35,776 bases of DNA from positions 1-35,776 of the IMG/VR virus record IMGVR_UViG_3300025669_000117. The stretch is one strand, 5' to 3'. The notes beneath the pieces are model-generated. The model was given only the letters and a program-made list of their open reading frames with translations. It was not told the DNA's origin and made no database searches. Made by a program: the position numbers and the translations under genes. Source of the DNA: a virus. This document shows, piece after piece, positions 6,933 through 12,678 of the stretch (the first letter of the stretch is position 1; every line of letters begins with the position of its first letter).

Positions 6933-7125
6933 TAAATCAATATTTATTCATTTATGCGACCAAATGGATAAATTAAATTCTAATGTCATAACTGTTGATG
7001 AAGCAAAGGCTCAGGGGAACTTGGCAAAACAGGCTAATAATATTTTAAGATATGAATTAGATAGGGCTGTGGCTAAGGCGAAATTTGGTGAGGATTTGAA
7101 ATTGGAAAATATTGAAAACTGTTAA
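6901..7125 (+). CDS. Conserved Bacteroidota-phage hypothetical (74 aa)
   Basis: Overlaps the preceding gene by 32 bases in another frame. The core, FIHLCDQMDKLNSNVITVDE followed by AKAQGNLAKQANNILRYEL, matches a short all-helical protein I associate with many Bacteroidota phages and prophages; its function is unknown. The cassette-like spacer at 7151-7212 begins shortly after its stop, so this gene marks the left border of the inserted methyltransferase block. Confidence 0.6.
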   Translation: MGLISKKQASSKSIFIHLCDQMDKLNSNVITVDEAKAQGNLAKQANNILRYELDRAVAKAKFGEDLKLENIENC

Positions 7126-7150
7126 TAAGTAAATAATAGAAATTTATAAT

Positions 7151-7212
7151 TTATAACGAAATGTATATGATTTCGGTTGTTTTTCACAACTGAATTATAT
7201 ACGGTGTTACCT
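7151..7212 (+). repeat. attC-like imperfect palindrome (site 1)
   Basis: TTATAAC (7151-7157) at the left and GTTACCT (7206-7212) at the right enclose two long arms, 7163-7180 and 7186-7202, that pair with one extrahelical base and a TTTTC loop. The outer TAAC/GTTA ends are complementary. It shares GTATATGATTTCG and TGAATTATATA with site 3 (17021-17148). Confidence 0.55.
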
Positions 7213-7311
7213 ACTGGTGCGAATTTAAACGCTAAAACTCAACTAATAGAACTGAACCTTTTTCTTTTCTTTTTTGAGCGATGGCAAAATTAATTTGAAA
7301 AATTAAAATAT

Positions 7312-7980
7312 ATGAGAATACTAAATTTATACGCTGGAATCGGTGGTAATAGAATGTTATGGGGAAATGAACACGAAATAACAGCAATAGAATATAATGA
7401 TAATATTGCTAAAGTTTACAAAGAGCAATACCCAAATGATACAGTAATAGTTACAGACGCACATCAATACTTACTTGACCATTACAAAGAATACGATTTT
7501 ATTTGGAGTTCGCCACCTTGTCCGACACATAGTAGAATGTGTTTTGCTAAAAAGGAAAAGCAATACATTGATTTTAAATTATACCAAGAAATTATATTAT
7601 TGAATAGTTGGTTTAAAGGTAAATATGTGGTTGAAAATGTAGTGCCTTATTATGGTTATTTAATTGAACCAAGTGTTATTTTAGGAAGGCATCCATTTTG
7701 GACAAACTTTAAAATTAAAGAAAAAGAGTTTACAAATATTGATATAAGCAGGTCTAAAAAAGAAGATTTATTAAAAGAACGAATGATTGACTGGTCTATT
7801 TTTGATTGCATAAAAGATGTCCCAGAAAATAGAAGTAAAGATAAAAGGTTTGAAAGAGGACAATTAGTTAGAAATATGGTAAACCCAAAGATTGGTGAGT
7901 ATGTTTTTGAAAAAGCGCGGGAAGAAAAAAGAAAAGAAAAAGAGATTGAAGCACCAACTTTGTTTAATGAACAGAATTAA
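7312..7980 (+). CDS. C5-cytosine DNA methyltransferase (DNA_methylase, PF00145)
   Basis: 222 residues. SAM-binding motif I is LYAGIGG (6-12); the catalytic Cys is C70 in SSPPCPTHSR; motif VI is ENV (108-110); a C-terminal region with RGQLVRNMVNP matches the RQVGNAVP-type motif X. At 222 residues it is shorter than typical Dcm enzymes, with a compact recognition domain, as in many phage enzymes. It methylates cytosine C5, presumably to evade host restriction. It lies alone between an attC-like site and a 53-bp hairpin element, so it looks like a one-gene cassette. A tail of Lys/Glu repeats ends the protein. Confidence 0.85.
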   Translation: MRILNLYAGIGGNRMLWGNEHEITAIEYNDNIAKVYKEQYPNDTVIVTDAHQYLLDHYKEYDFIWSSPPCPTHSRMCFAKKEKQYIDFKLYQEIILLNSWFKGKYVVENVVPYYGYLIEPSVILGRHPFWTNFKIKEKEFTNIDISRSKKEDLLKERMIDWSIFDCIKDVPENRSKDKRFERGQLVRNMVNPKIGEYVFEKAREEKRKEKEIEAPTLFNEQN

Positions 7981-7992
7981 GCACTTGTAGGT

Positions 7993-8045
7993 AACACTAA
8001 AATAAAAGCCGTTTCAATGGCTTTTATTAACTGTTATAAATTGTT
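7993..8045 (+). repeat. 53-bp boundary element, copy 1 (hairpin)
   Basis: Contains AATAAAAGCC (8001-8010) / GGCTTTTATT (8019-8028), a perfect 10-bp stem, then GTTATAA. It matches 18441-18493 at 51 of 53 positions. It could act as a terminator for the methyltransferase and as a compact attC-like end. Confidence 0.7.
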
Positions 8046-8065
8046 AATAACTTTACAAACGTTCT

Positions 8066-8095
8066 TTGTTGTATTGAAATAAATGTTGTATATTG
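8066..8095 (+). promoter_or_regulatory. Possible promoter for the structured RNA
   Basis: TTG at 8066-8068, 20 bp, then TATATTG at 8089-8095 (one T short of TAnnTTTG). It would start a transcript near 8100, just before the first pseudoknot arm. Confidence 0.4.
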
Positions 8096-8100
8096 CGCCT

Positions 8101-8523
8101 TGAATCTTAGACAGGTTTTTATGTGTAAATATCAACAAAAATATAAGTTATGTGATGTGAGTAGTTTCACTTCGCCTCGCGCATTGAATCTGTCTAAGGC
8201 TCACATCACATAACTGTTCTTAAACTCAAAACAGTAGGACTTGATTATATCGAAGTCGAAACAAAAATTGAGTATAAAAGTTGCGAACTCAACGGTGCGG
8301 AAATAAAAGTTTAGTGTATGCTCTGTGATTAACCACAACATACGACCTAAAGTAAATAACGCAGATGAGCCAAAAGTTATGTTTTTACTCTTTAGCATAG
8401 CACCTCTTAGTGGGTAGGGATGGGAATTGTGATAGCAACAGCTTACTTTTTAAAGTTTATACTTAATAAGGTAATGAAATACTAAAGCTAACACTTTAGG
8501 GATACAAGATTTCTTATAAGAAA
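8101..8523 (+). ncRNA. Candidate structured non-coding RNA with pseudoknot
   Basis: The 574 bases between genes (7981-8554) hold no convincing ORF. CTTAGACAG (8106-8114) pairs with CTGTCTAAG (8190-8198), and a perfect 16-bp pair joins 8146-8161 with 8200-8215. The order A-B-A'-B' with only one base between A' and B' is a pseudoknot that can stack coaxially. Further hairpins: 8213-8218/8230-8235; 8238-8242/8253-8257; 8268-8273/8287-8292; 8316-8320/8339-8343 with an inner TGTG/CACA; 8347-8360/8376-8395, interrupted by bulges; and 8482-8487/8494-8499. The size and ornate fold recall large phage RNAs such as ROOL or GOLLD, but I cannot match a named class. A 21-codon hydrophobic ORF (8420-8485) lies inside. 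The 3' end is uncertain. Confidence 0.5.
8510..8523. promoter_or_regulatory. Perfect palindrome upstream of the gene at 8555
   Basis: TTTCTTATAAGAAA is a 14-bp perfect dyad without a spacer, 31 bases before the ATG at 8555. It could be an operator; no promoter box adjoins it. Confidence 0.35.
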
Positions 8524-8554
8524 ATTGCAAAATATTAACTAAAAAATAAAAAAA

Positions 8555-8785
8555 ATGAGCAGACCAAATTATTTACAATGTATAATGACACCAGAAATAA
8601 TAAGAAGCATTAGGGAAGAACAAGAATTGTACGATAGAAACCCTGAGGCATACGAACAACAACAACAATATGCCCGAGATGAACAATTGAGAGAACAAGA
8701 AGAAATATCACACCAAATGCAACTTGAACAACAACGAGAAGATGAAGAAAGAGAACAAGAACAATGGGGCTGGGATAACCCCTAA
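8555..8785 (+). CDS. Gln/Glu-rich coiled-coil protein (76 aa)
   Basis: ATG after an A-tract leader. About half of the residues are Gln, Glu, Arg or Asp (EEQELYDRNPEAYEQQQQYA, EQLREQEEISHQMQLEQQRE), giving one long charged helix and an aromatic end (WGWDNP). It is a plausible scaffold or anti-host factor, but composition alone says little. It is the first gene after the ncRNA candidate. Confidence 0.55.
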   Translation: MSRPNYLQCIMTPEIIRSIREEQELYDRNPEAYEQQQQYARDEQLREQEEISHQMQLEQQREDEEREQEQWGWDNP

Positions 8786-8852
8786 TAAACAATAGTCATT
8801 TTTACAATGATATACATACAAAATTAATTAAACACGCTTAAAAACTAAGAAA

Positions 8853-9164
8853 ATGGAAAAAATAAAAGTAATACAAAAACCGATTAGATTTGAAATCTAC
8901 AAAGAATTATTGAATGTTTATGAGAATGGAATATATGACAGGGATTTTGATAAATATGATAGATGTTCTAACCCTATAAATGGAATGTGTTACAACGCAT
9001 CGTACTTATTAGAAAAAAAGGGGTTGCTTCCGGGCAGAATATCTGTATATAGATATTTATCAGAGTTATTCCCGGAATTAAAAAAATACAACAAAGGCAC
9101 AGGGGGGGACTGGTTTGATAATAACGATGAACGAATAACAGTATTAAAAACCATCTTAAAATGA
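8853..9164 (+). CDS. Hypothetical protein (103 aa)
   Basis: A leader with ACTAAGAAAATG, no Shine-Dalgarno motif. Globular, Tyr-rich, with Cys at about residues 39 and 48 (YDRCSNPINGMCYNASYLLE) and KGTGGDWFDNNDERI near the C-terminus. It looks like a small conserved phage domain; I do not recognise the family. Its stop overlaps the start of the membrane protein at 9161. Confidence 0.6.
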   Translation: MEKIKVIQKPIRFEIYKELLNVYENGIYDRDFDKYDRCSNPINGMCYNASYLLEKKGLLPGRISVYRYLSELFPELKKYNKGTGGDWFDNNDERITVLKTILK

Positions 9165-9373
9165 AAATAATCATATTAATACTATTTACAACATCATTCA
9201 TTTTGCCGATAATCTACACATTTGTAGAATTTCTATATTATTTAACGGCACGAAAAGAACTCAAAGGCTTGAATATATTTTACTACATTTATATATGGGT
9301 ACTTGGCAATACTGAAAATATACGAGGCATTATTAAAGAATTTGTTATTTATTTTAAATATGAAACTGAATAG
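9161..9373 (+). CDS. Membrane protein, two helices (70 aa)
   Basis: ATGA overlap with the preceding gene. A hydrophobic N-terminal helix (about residues 3-28, IIILILFTTSFILPIIYTFV) and a second aromatic hydrophobic patch (IFYYIYIWVLG) suggest one or two membrane passes. No family recognised. It ends the early run before the regulator promoter at 9409. Confidence 0.55.
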   Translation: MKIIILILFTTSFILPIIYTFVEFLYYLTARKELKGLNIFYYIYIWVLGNTENIRGIIKEFVIYFKYETE

Positions 9374-9408
9374 ATTGTGAATTATTTTGAAAATAAACGT
9401 TAAAATAT

Positions 9409-9439
9409 TTGCACGTTACATTAATTATAATTAATATTG
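9409..9439 (+). promoter_or_regulatory. Promoter before the HTH regulator
   Basis: TTG at 9409-9411, 20 bp, TAATATTG at 9432-9439 (one mismatch to TAnnTTTG), ending 4 bases before the ATG at 9444; the transcript would be nearly leaderless. Confidence 0.5.
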
Positions 9440-9443
9440 TACT

Positions 9444-9842
9444 ATGAAAATAAAACAAAAAACATTAAACATTACATTATTTGAACGAGGCAATAATTAT
9501 TGTCTGTTAATCAAAAATACAGATACTCATACTCAAAAGACAAGTTGGGTAATAATCTTAAATGGTCATTTCTGTTATGAAGTTACCAAAAAAGCTGAAG
9601 CAATCAAAGACATCGAGGCTATTTTAAACACGCTTTTGCCCGAAAACGAAACCTTAACGATCGGACAAAAAGTCAAGATTATGCGTGAACATAAAGGACT
9701 TTCACAGCTTCAATTAGGGTTACTTTTAGCACATCAAAAAACTCAATCTGAAATTAGCAGACTTGAGTTAGGATATATGCAACCGAATATCAGATTTATA
9801 CAGGATATTCAGGAAATACTTGAATGTAAATTTTACTTATAA
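9444..9842 (+). CDS. XRE-family HTH transcriptional regulator
   Basis: 132 residues. The C-terminal half (about 70-130) is a Cro/C1-type HTH: IGQKVKIMREHKGLSQLQLG then QSEISRLELGYMQPNIRF. The N-terminal half is predicted mostly beta and has no obvious match. It sits at the head of the recombination/replication block with its own promoter, so it may control that block or itself. HTH location at the C-terminus rather than the N-terminus is somewhat unusual for a phage repressor. No integrase is in view, so lysogeny is not implied. Confidence 0.75.
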   Translation: MKIKQKTLNITLFERGNNYCLLIKNTDTHTQKTSWVIILNGHFCYEVTKKAEAIKDIEAILNTLLPENETLTIGQKVKIMREHKGLSQLQLGLLLAHQKTQSEISRLELGYMQPNIRFIQDIQEILECKFYL

Positions 9843-9853
9843 ACTTAAAACTT

Positions 9854-10411
9854 ATGAAAATTTATCAAAAAATTGCGAAAGCAAAAGAGGAAATAAAAGC
9901 CTCTAAAATCAAAAAAGGTGGTCGAAATGACTTTAGTAAATATGATTATTTCACTCCCGAACAGGTCGAAACAATGGTATTTGATGCCTGTAAAAACAAC
10001 GGATTAATAACTAAATTTGATTTAAAAAGAAACGAATTTGGCGAAACGGCTTATTTAACCATTACAGATATTGACACAGCCGAAAAAGAAGTTTACGAAA
10101 TGTCAACAGCCATTCCATCAATTACAGCTACGAACATAGCACAACAACTTGGTGGGTGTGTTACTTATTCTGAAAGGTATTTGAAAATGTCAGCTTTTGG
10201 AATAGTTGAAAATGCTTTGGATTTTGATGATAAAAATAATTCCAAACCATCAAAAGTAAAAGATGATAAACCTTGGCTTAATCCAAAAACAGAACAATGG
10301 GAAAAAGCTGTAAAATACTTAAAAGACGGCAATGGAACAATAAAAGAAATTGAGAAAAAATACAAAATAGGCAAAGAAAATAAAGAATTATTAATTGACG
10401 AAGCGATATGA
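9854..10411 (+). CDS. ERF-family single-strand annealing protein
   Basis: 185 residues. The N-terminal 110 residues carry ERF features: FSKYDYFTPEQVETMVFDAC then NNGLITKFDLKRNEFGETAY, and the signature ATNIAQQLGGCVTYSERYLK followed by MSAFGI and the acidic LDFDDKN. ERF proteins anneal complementary single strands during phage recombination and genome circularisation. The C-terminus is Lys-rich and may bind partners. An ATGA overlap couples it to the YqaJ nuclease, giving a complete two-component recombinase like Red or RecET. Confidence 0.8.
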   Translation: MKIYQKIAKAKEEIKASKIKKGGRNDFSKYDYFTPEQVETMVFDACKNNGLITKFDLKRNEFGETAYLTITDIDTAEKEVYEMSTAIPSITATNIAQQLGGCVTYSERYLKMSAFGIVENALDFDDKNNSKPSKVKDDKPWLNPKTEQWEKAVKYLKDGNGTIKEIEKKYKIGKENKELLIDEAI

Positions 10412-10995
10412 AAATTCACGAAATCGAGCAAGGAACTCCTGAATGGTTAGAACTGAAAGCAGGGAAGTTTTCAGCTTCAACACATAAAGATTTGCACGCT
10501 AAAGAAACAACCGCAGCCTACGAAAAGGCAATCTATAAAATAGTATTTGAACGTCTAACAGGCAAAAGTCCTGAAACGTTTAAAAATGACTATATGGAAC
10601 GAGGCAACGAACTTGAAGCTGAAGCCCGAAAAGATTATGAATTGACAAAATTTGTCAAAGTCCGGGAAGTTGGTTTTGTGGAATTAAACGAATGGGTTGG
10701 CTGCAGTCCTGACGGTTTTATTGGAAATGATGGACTTTTGGAAATCAAATGTCCGAGTTTTAACGTCATGATTAATTACCTATTAAAGCAAACTTTACCA
10801 TCAATTTACAAATGGCAAGTTCATTTTCAAATGTATGTAACTGGGCGTAAATGGGTAGATTTTTACGCTTATCATCCTGACCTTAAATCTGTCATTGTTC
10901 GTGTTGAACGTGATGAGATTATTATTAAAGAAATTGACCAAAAACTTAAAGAGTCAATCGCAAAAGTTAAACAAATTTTAAAATTAGTAAAATAA
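10408..10995 (+). CDS. YqaJ-family viral exonuclease
   Basis: 195 residues. Motifs in order: EQGTPEWLELKAGKFSAS (7-24), MERGNELEAEAR (63-74), the PD-(D/E)xK core with D102 in CSPDGF and E112-x-K114 in LEIKCP, and WQVHFQMY (136-143). These match lambda-exonuclease-like YqaJ enzymes, which degrade 5' strands to give 3' overhangs for annealing by ERF. Start overlaps ERF, stop overlaps the next start (TAATG at 10995). Confidence 0.85.
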   Translation: MKIHEIEQGTPEWLELKAGKFSASTHKDLHAKETTAAYEKAIYKIVFERLTGKSPETFKNDYMERGNELEAEARKDYELTKFVKVREVGFVELNEWVGCSPDGFIGNDGLLEIKCPSFNVMINYLLKQTLPSIYKWQVHFQMYVTGRKWVDFYAYHPDLKSVIVRVERDEIIIKEIDQKLKESIAKVKQILKLVK

Positions 10996-11405
10996 TGGCA
11001 CACGAAAACTCAATACACGCTTATTATCAATTTAAGCACAAAATTAAAGGACTTCATCTAAGAATTGTTGAAGCCTTGAACGAACACGGGAAAATGTCCC
11101 AAAGTGAACTATCTGCGATTACAGGCATAAAACGCCATATACTTTCAGCCAGGGTTAATGAGCTTCTTTTTGATAGGCAATTTATCAAAGTAATCGGAAC
11201 CGAAGTTGAAAATAATAACCCTGTAAACGTCTACGATTTGCGAACAATCCATGATAAATGGAACTCCAAAGTAAACACCAAAGATGATGAAATTGAATCT
11301 TTGAAACTCAGGATAAAACAACTTGAAAATATTATTGCGAAATTTGGTGGGGTTAATCAGATCAAACCGAAAGTTGTGGAAAAAACATTAAAATTTGAAT
11401 TATGA
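10995..11405 (+). CDS. Winged-helix DNA-binding protein with coiled-coil tail (136 aa)
   Basis: Residues about 20-75 form a winged HTH (GLHLRIVEALNEHGKMSQSE, ITGIKRHILSARVNELLFDR), followed by an NNNPVNVYDLR wing and a coiled coil (about 85-120, KDDEIESLKLRIKQLENIIA). It begins on the last base of the YqaJ stop and ends in an ATGA overlap with a tiny membrane ORF. It could regulate the block or help the recombination proteins load. Confidence 0.65.
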   Translation: MAHENSIHAYYQFKHKIKGLHLRIVEALNEHGKMSQSELSAITGIKRHILSARVNELLFDRQFIKVIGTEVENNNPVNVYDLRTIHDKWNSKVNTKDDEIESLKLRIKQLENIIAKFGGVNQIKPKVVEKTLKFEL

Positions 11406-11509
11406 AACTAACAAAAACCGAATTAAAAGAATACTGGGACAGTTTGAAATTAATGTCAATTGTCGGATTAATGATAATAATTATAACTATTTTGAGCGAA
11501 ATTGTATGA
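11402..11509 (+). CDS. Tiny membrane protein (35 aa)
   Basis: ATGA overlap with the preceding gene. A charged N-terminus (KLTKTELKEYWDSLK) is followed by one hydrophobic helix (LMSIVGLMIIIITILSEIV). Small single-pass phage proteins of this kind often target host membrane functions, but no specific match is seen. Confidence 0.5.
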   Translation: MKLTKTELKEYWDSLKLMSIVGLMIIIITILSEIV

Positions 11510-11557
11510 ATTAAATAAAAAAAGTGCTTAAAAGTTTTTTTATTCGGAAATTAATAT

Positions 11558-11565
11558 TAATTTTG
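11558..11565 (+). promoter_or_regulatory. Promoter -7 box of the replication operon
   Basis: TAATTTTG is an exact TAnnTTTG. The upstream -33 region is only a T-run (11534-11541), so it is weak or factor-dependent. A transcript would begin about 11572, just ahead of the structured leader. Confidence 0.45.
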
Positions 11566-11576
11566 TGATTATAATA

Positions 11577-11695
11577 GTGTAGTGTTATGTTAAACAAGAA
11601 AAATCAATTAAAAATATAAGAGAATTTAAGAGGGGATCAACTGCTTAGTTGGTCACTACACCCCTCTTTTTTTCTCTTTTAACATAAGTGTAGTT
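11577..11695 (+). promoter_or_regulatory. Structured leader: pseudoknot, terminator and start-sequestering repeat
   Basis: AAGAGGGG (11628-11635) pairs with CCCCTCTT (11661-11668), running into seven T (11667-11673): a terminator. Inside, ATCAACT/AGTTGGT (11636-11642/11647-11653) closes on GCTT. TGTAGTG (11578-11584) pairs with CACTACA (11654-11660), directly adjacent to the terminator arm, forming a pseudoknot. TTATGTTAAA (11585-11594) also pairs with TTTAACATAA (11678-11687). A second GTGTAGT (11688-11694), next to the HNH start codon, can pair with ACTACAC (11655-11661) instead. Mutually exclusive pairings suggest an attenuator or riboswitch-like control of the replication operon. Ligand or partner unknown. 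Confidence 0.6.
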
Positions 11696-12082
11696 ATGGA
11701 TTATAAAGAACAAATAAAAACCCAAGAATGGAAAGTTAAAAGAACAGAGATTATTGCAAGGGATAAGCTGCAATGTCAATGCTGTTTTGATGAAAAAACA
11801 CAACTCAATGTTCATCACAAAAAGTATATCAAGGGTCTTATGGCTTGGGAGTACGAAGATAAAGACATGATAACATTCTGTAATGATTGTCATAATTTAG
11901 TGCATGAGTTTGAAAATTATACTTGTGTTGATTTTGCCTGTAAAGTTTTAGAGATTACTCCGGCGGACCTGTTTATATTAAAATTCAGATGCGAACGATT
12001 AAAGGTCCAACAAAATGACAGGTGGATAAAAACAGCAATTGAATTATTGACTGCTCAAATAATAACAAAAGATAGTATATAA
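11696..12082 (+). CDS. HNH endonuclease at the head of the replication operon
   Basis: 128 residues. HNH zinc-finger nuclease: CQCCFDE (two Cys near 28-31), the metal site NVHHKKY, W-Y-D (GLMAWEYEDKDMITFC) and CNDCHNLVHE. The C-terminal helical part (about 75-128) is not recognised. It starts 28 bases after the leader terminator and overlaps the next gene in TAATG, so its translation is coupled to the replication genes. It is either a homing endonuclease inserted here or a nuclease used in DNA processing. Confidence 0.8.
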   Translation: MDYKEQIKTQEWKVKRTEIIARDKLQCQCCFDEKTQLNVHHKKYIKGLMAWEYEDKDMITFCNDCHNLVHEFENYTCVDFACKVLEITPADLFILKFRCERLKVQQNDRWIKTAIELLTAQIITKDSI

Positions 12083-12678
12083 TGGCTAAAGATAAAAAAT
12101 CATTTGTATTATATTCTGATTATATGGAAATATTTGAGGAATTATCTAACGAAGATGCCGGAAAACTAATAAAGCATTTATTCAGATACGTGAATGATAA
12201 AAATCCTGAAGCAGAAAATCAATTAATAAAAATATCATTTATTCCTATCAAATTACAATTAAAAAGAGATTTAATACATTGGGAATCAGTAAGAAAAAAG
12301 CGAAGCGAAGCAGGAAAAATAAGTGCAAGTAAAAGGCAACAAGTGTCAACAAGTGTTGAAAGTGTTGAACAAACGCCAACAAATCCAACTGTAACTGTAA
12401 ATGATACTGTAAATGATACTGTAAATAAGAATAAAGAGTTTGATTTATTTTGGGACAAGTATCATAAAATATCAGAATTAACAAAAACAGATAAAGAACT
12501 AACTTTAAAACATTGGAATAAATTAACAGGTCCTGAAAAAACAAAGGCATTTGATAAGATTTCTGATTATTGCAAAAGTATATCTGAAATAAAATATAGA
12601 AAAAAGGCACGAACATATCTATCTGATAAAGCATTTAATGATGAATTTTCATCAGAGAAAAAATTTACATTTAACTAA
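12082..12678 (+). CDS. DUF6291-like phage replication-associated protein
   Basis: 198 residues. N-terminal domain KKSFVLYSDYMEIFEELSNE then AGKLIKHLFRYVNDKNPEAE and FIPIKLQLKRDLIHWESVRK is characteristic of a family found next to phage replication genes in Bacteroidota. A Thr/Val/Asn linker with tandem repeats (about residues 104-116) joins a C-terminal helical domain (FDLFWDKYHKISELTKTDKE). Its position directly before the primase-helicase suggests an origin-binding or helicase-loading role, as for DnaD-like organisers. That is inference. Confidence 0.65.
   Translation: MAKDKKSFVLYSDYMEIFEELSNEDAGKLIKHLFRYVNDKNPEAENQLIKISFIPIKLQLKRDLIHWESVRKKRSEAGKISASKRQQVSTSVESVEQTPTNPTVTVNDTVNDTVNKNKEFDLFWDKYHKISELTKTDKELTLKHWNKLTGPEKTKAFDKISDYCKSISEIKYRKKARTYLSDKAFNDEFSSEKKFTFN
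12394..12426 (+). repeat. 12-bp tandem repeat in the linker of the DUF6291-like gene
   Basis: ACTGTAAATGAT at 12394-12405 and 12406-12417 and a partial copy to 12426; encodes (TVND) repeats. A site prone to length change. Confidence 0.8.

Noticed and set aside
8201-8398. Minus-strand ORF of 65 codons in the large intergenic region
   Set aside because: It lies over strong RNA hairpins, has no promoter or leader of the phage type, and all other genes are on the + strand.
8101-8523. tmRNA or RNase P RNA as identity of the structured RNA
   Set aside because: No tRNA-like CCA end or T-loop, no tag-peptide layout, and no conserved RNase P core sequence could be found.
11628-11668. PreQ1-I riboswitch as identity of the leader
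   Set aside because: CTACACCCCTCT looks superficially similar, but the loop is far too long and the A-rich tail that completes the PreQ1 pseudoknot is absent.
12394-12426. Possible CRISPR-like or iteron repeat
   Set aside because: Only a short in-frame tandem repeat within a protein linker; no spacers, no AT-rich origin layout.
12248-12634. Minus-strand Leu/Phe-rich ORF of 128 codons
   Set aside because: Antisense shadow of the DUF6291-like gene; the repeats come from the tandem 12-bp unit.
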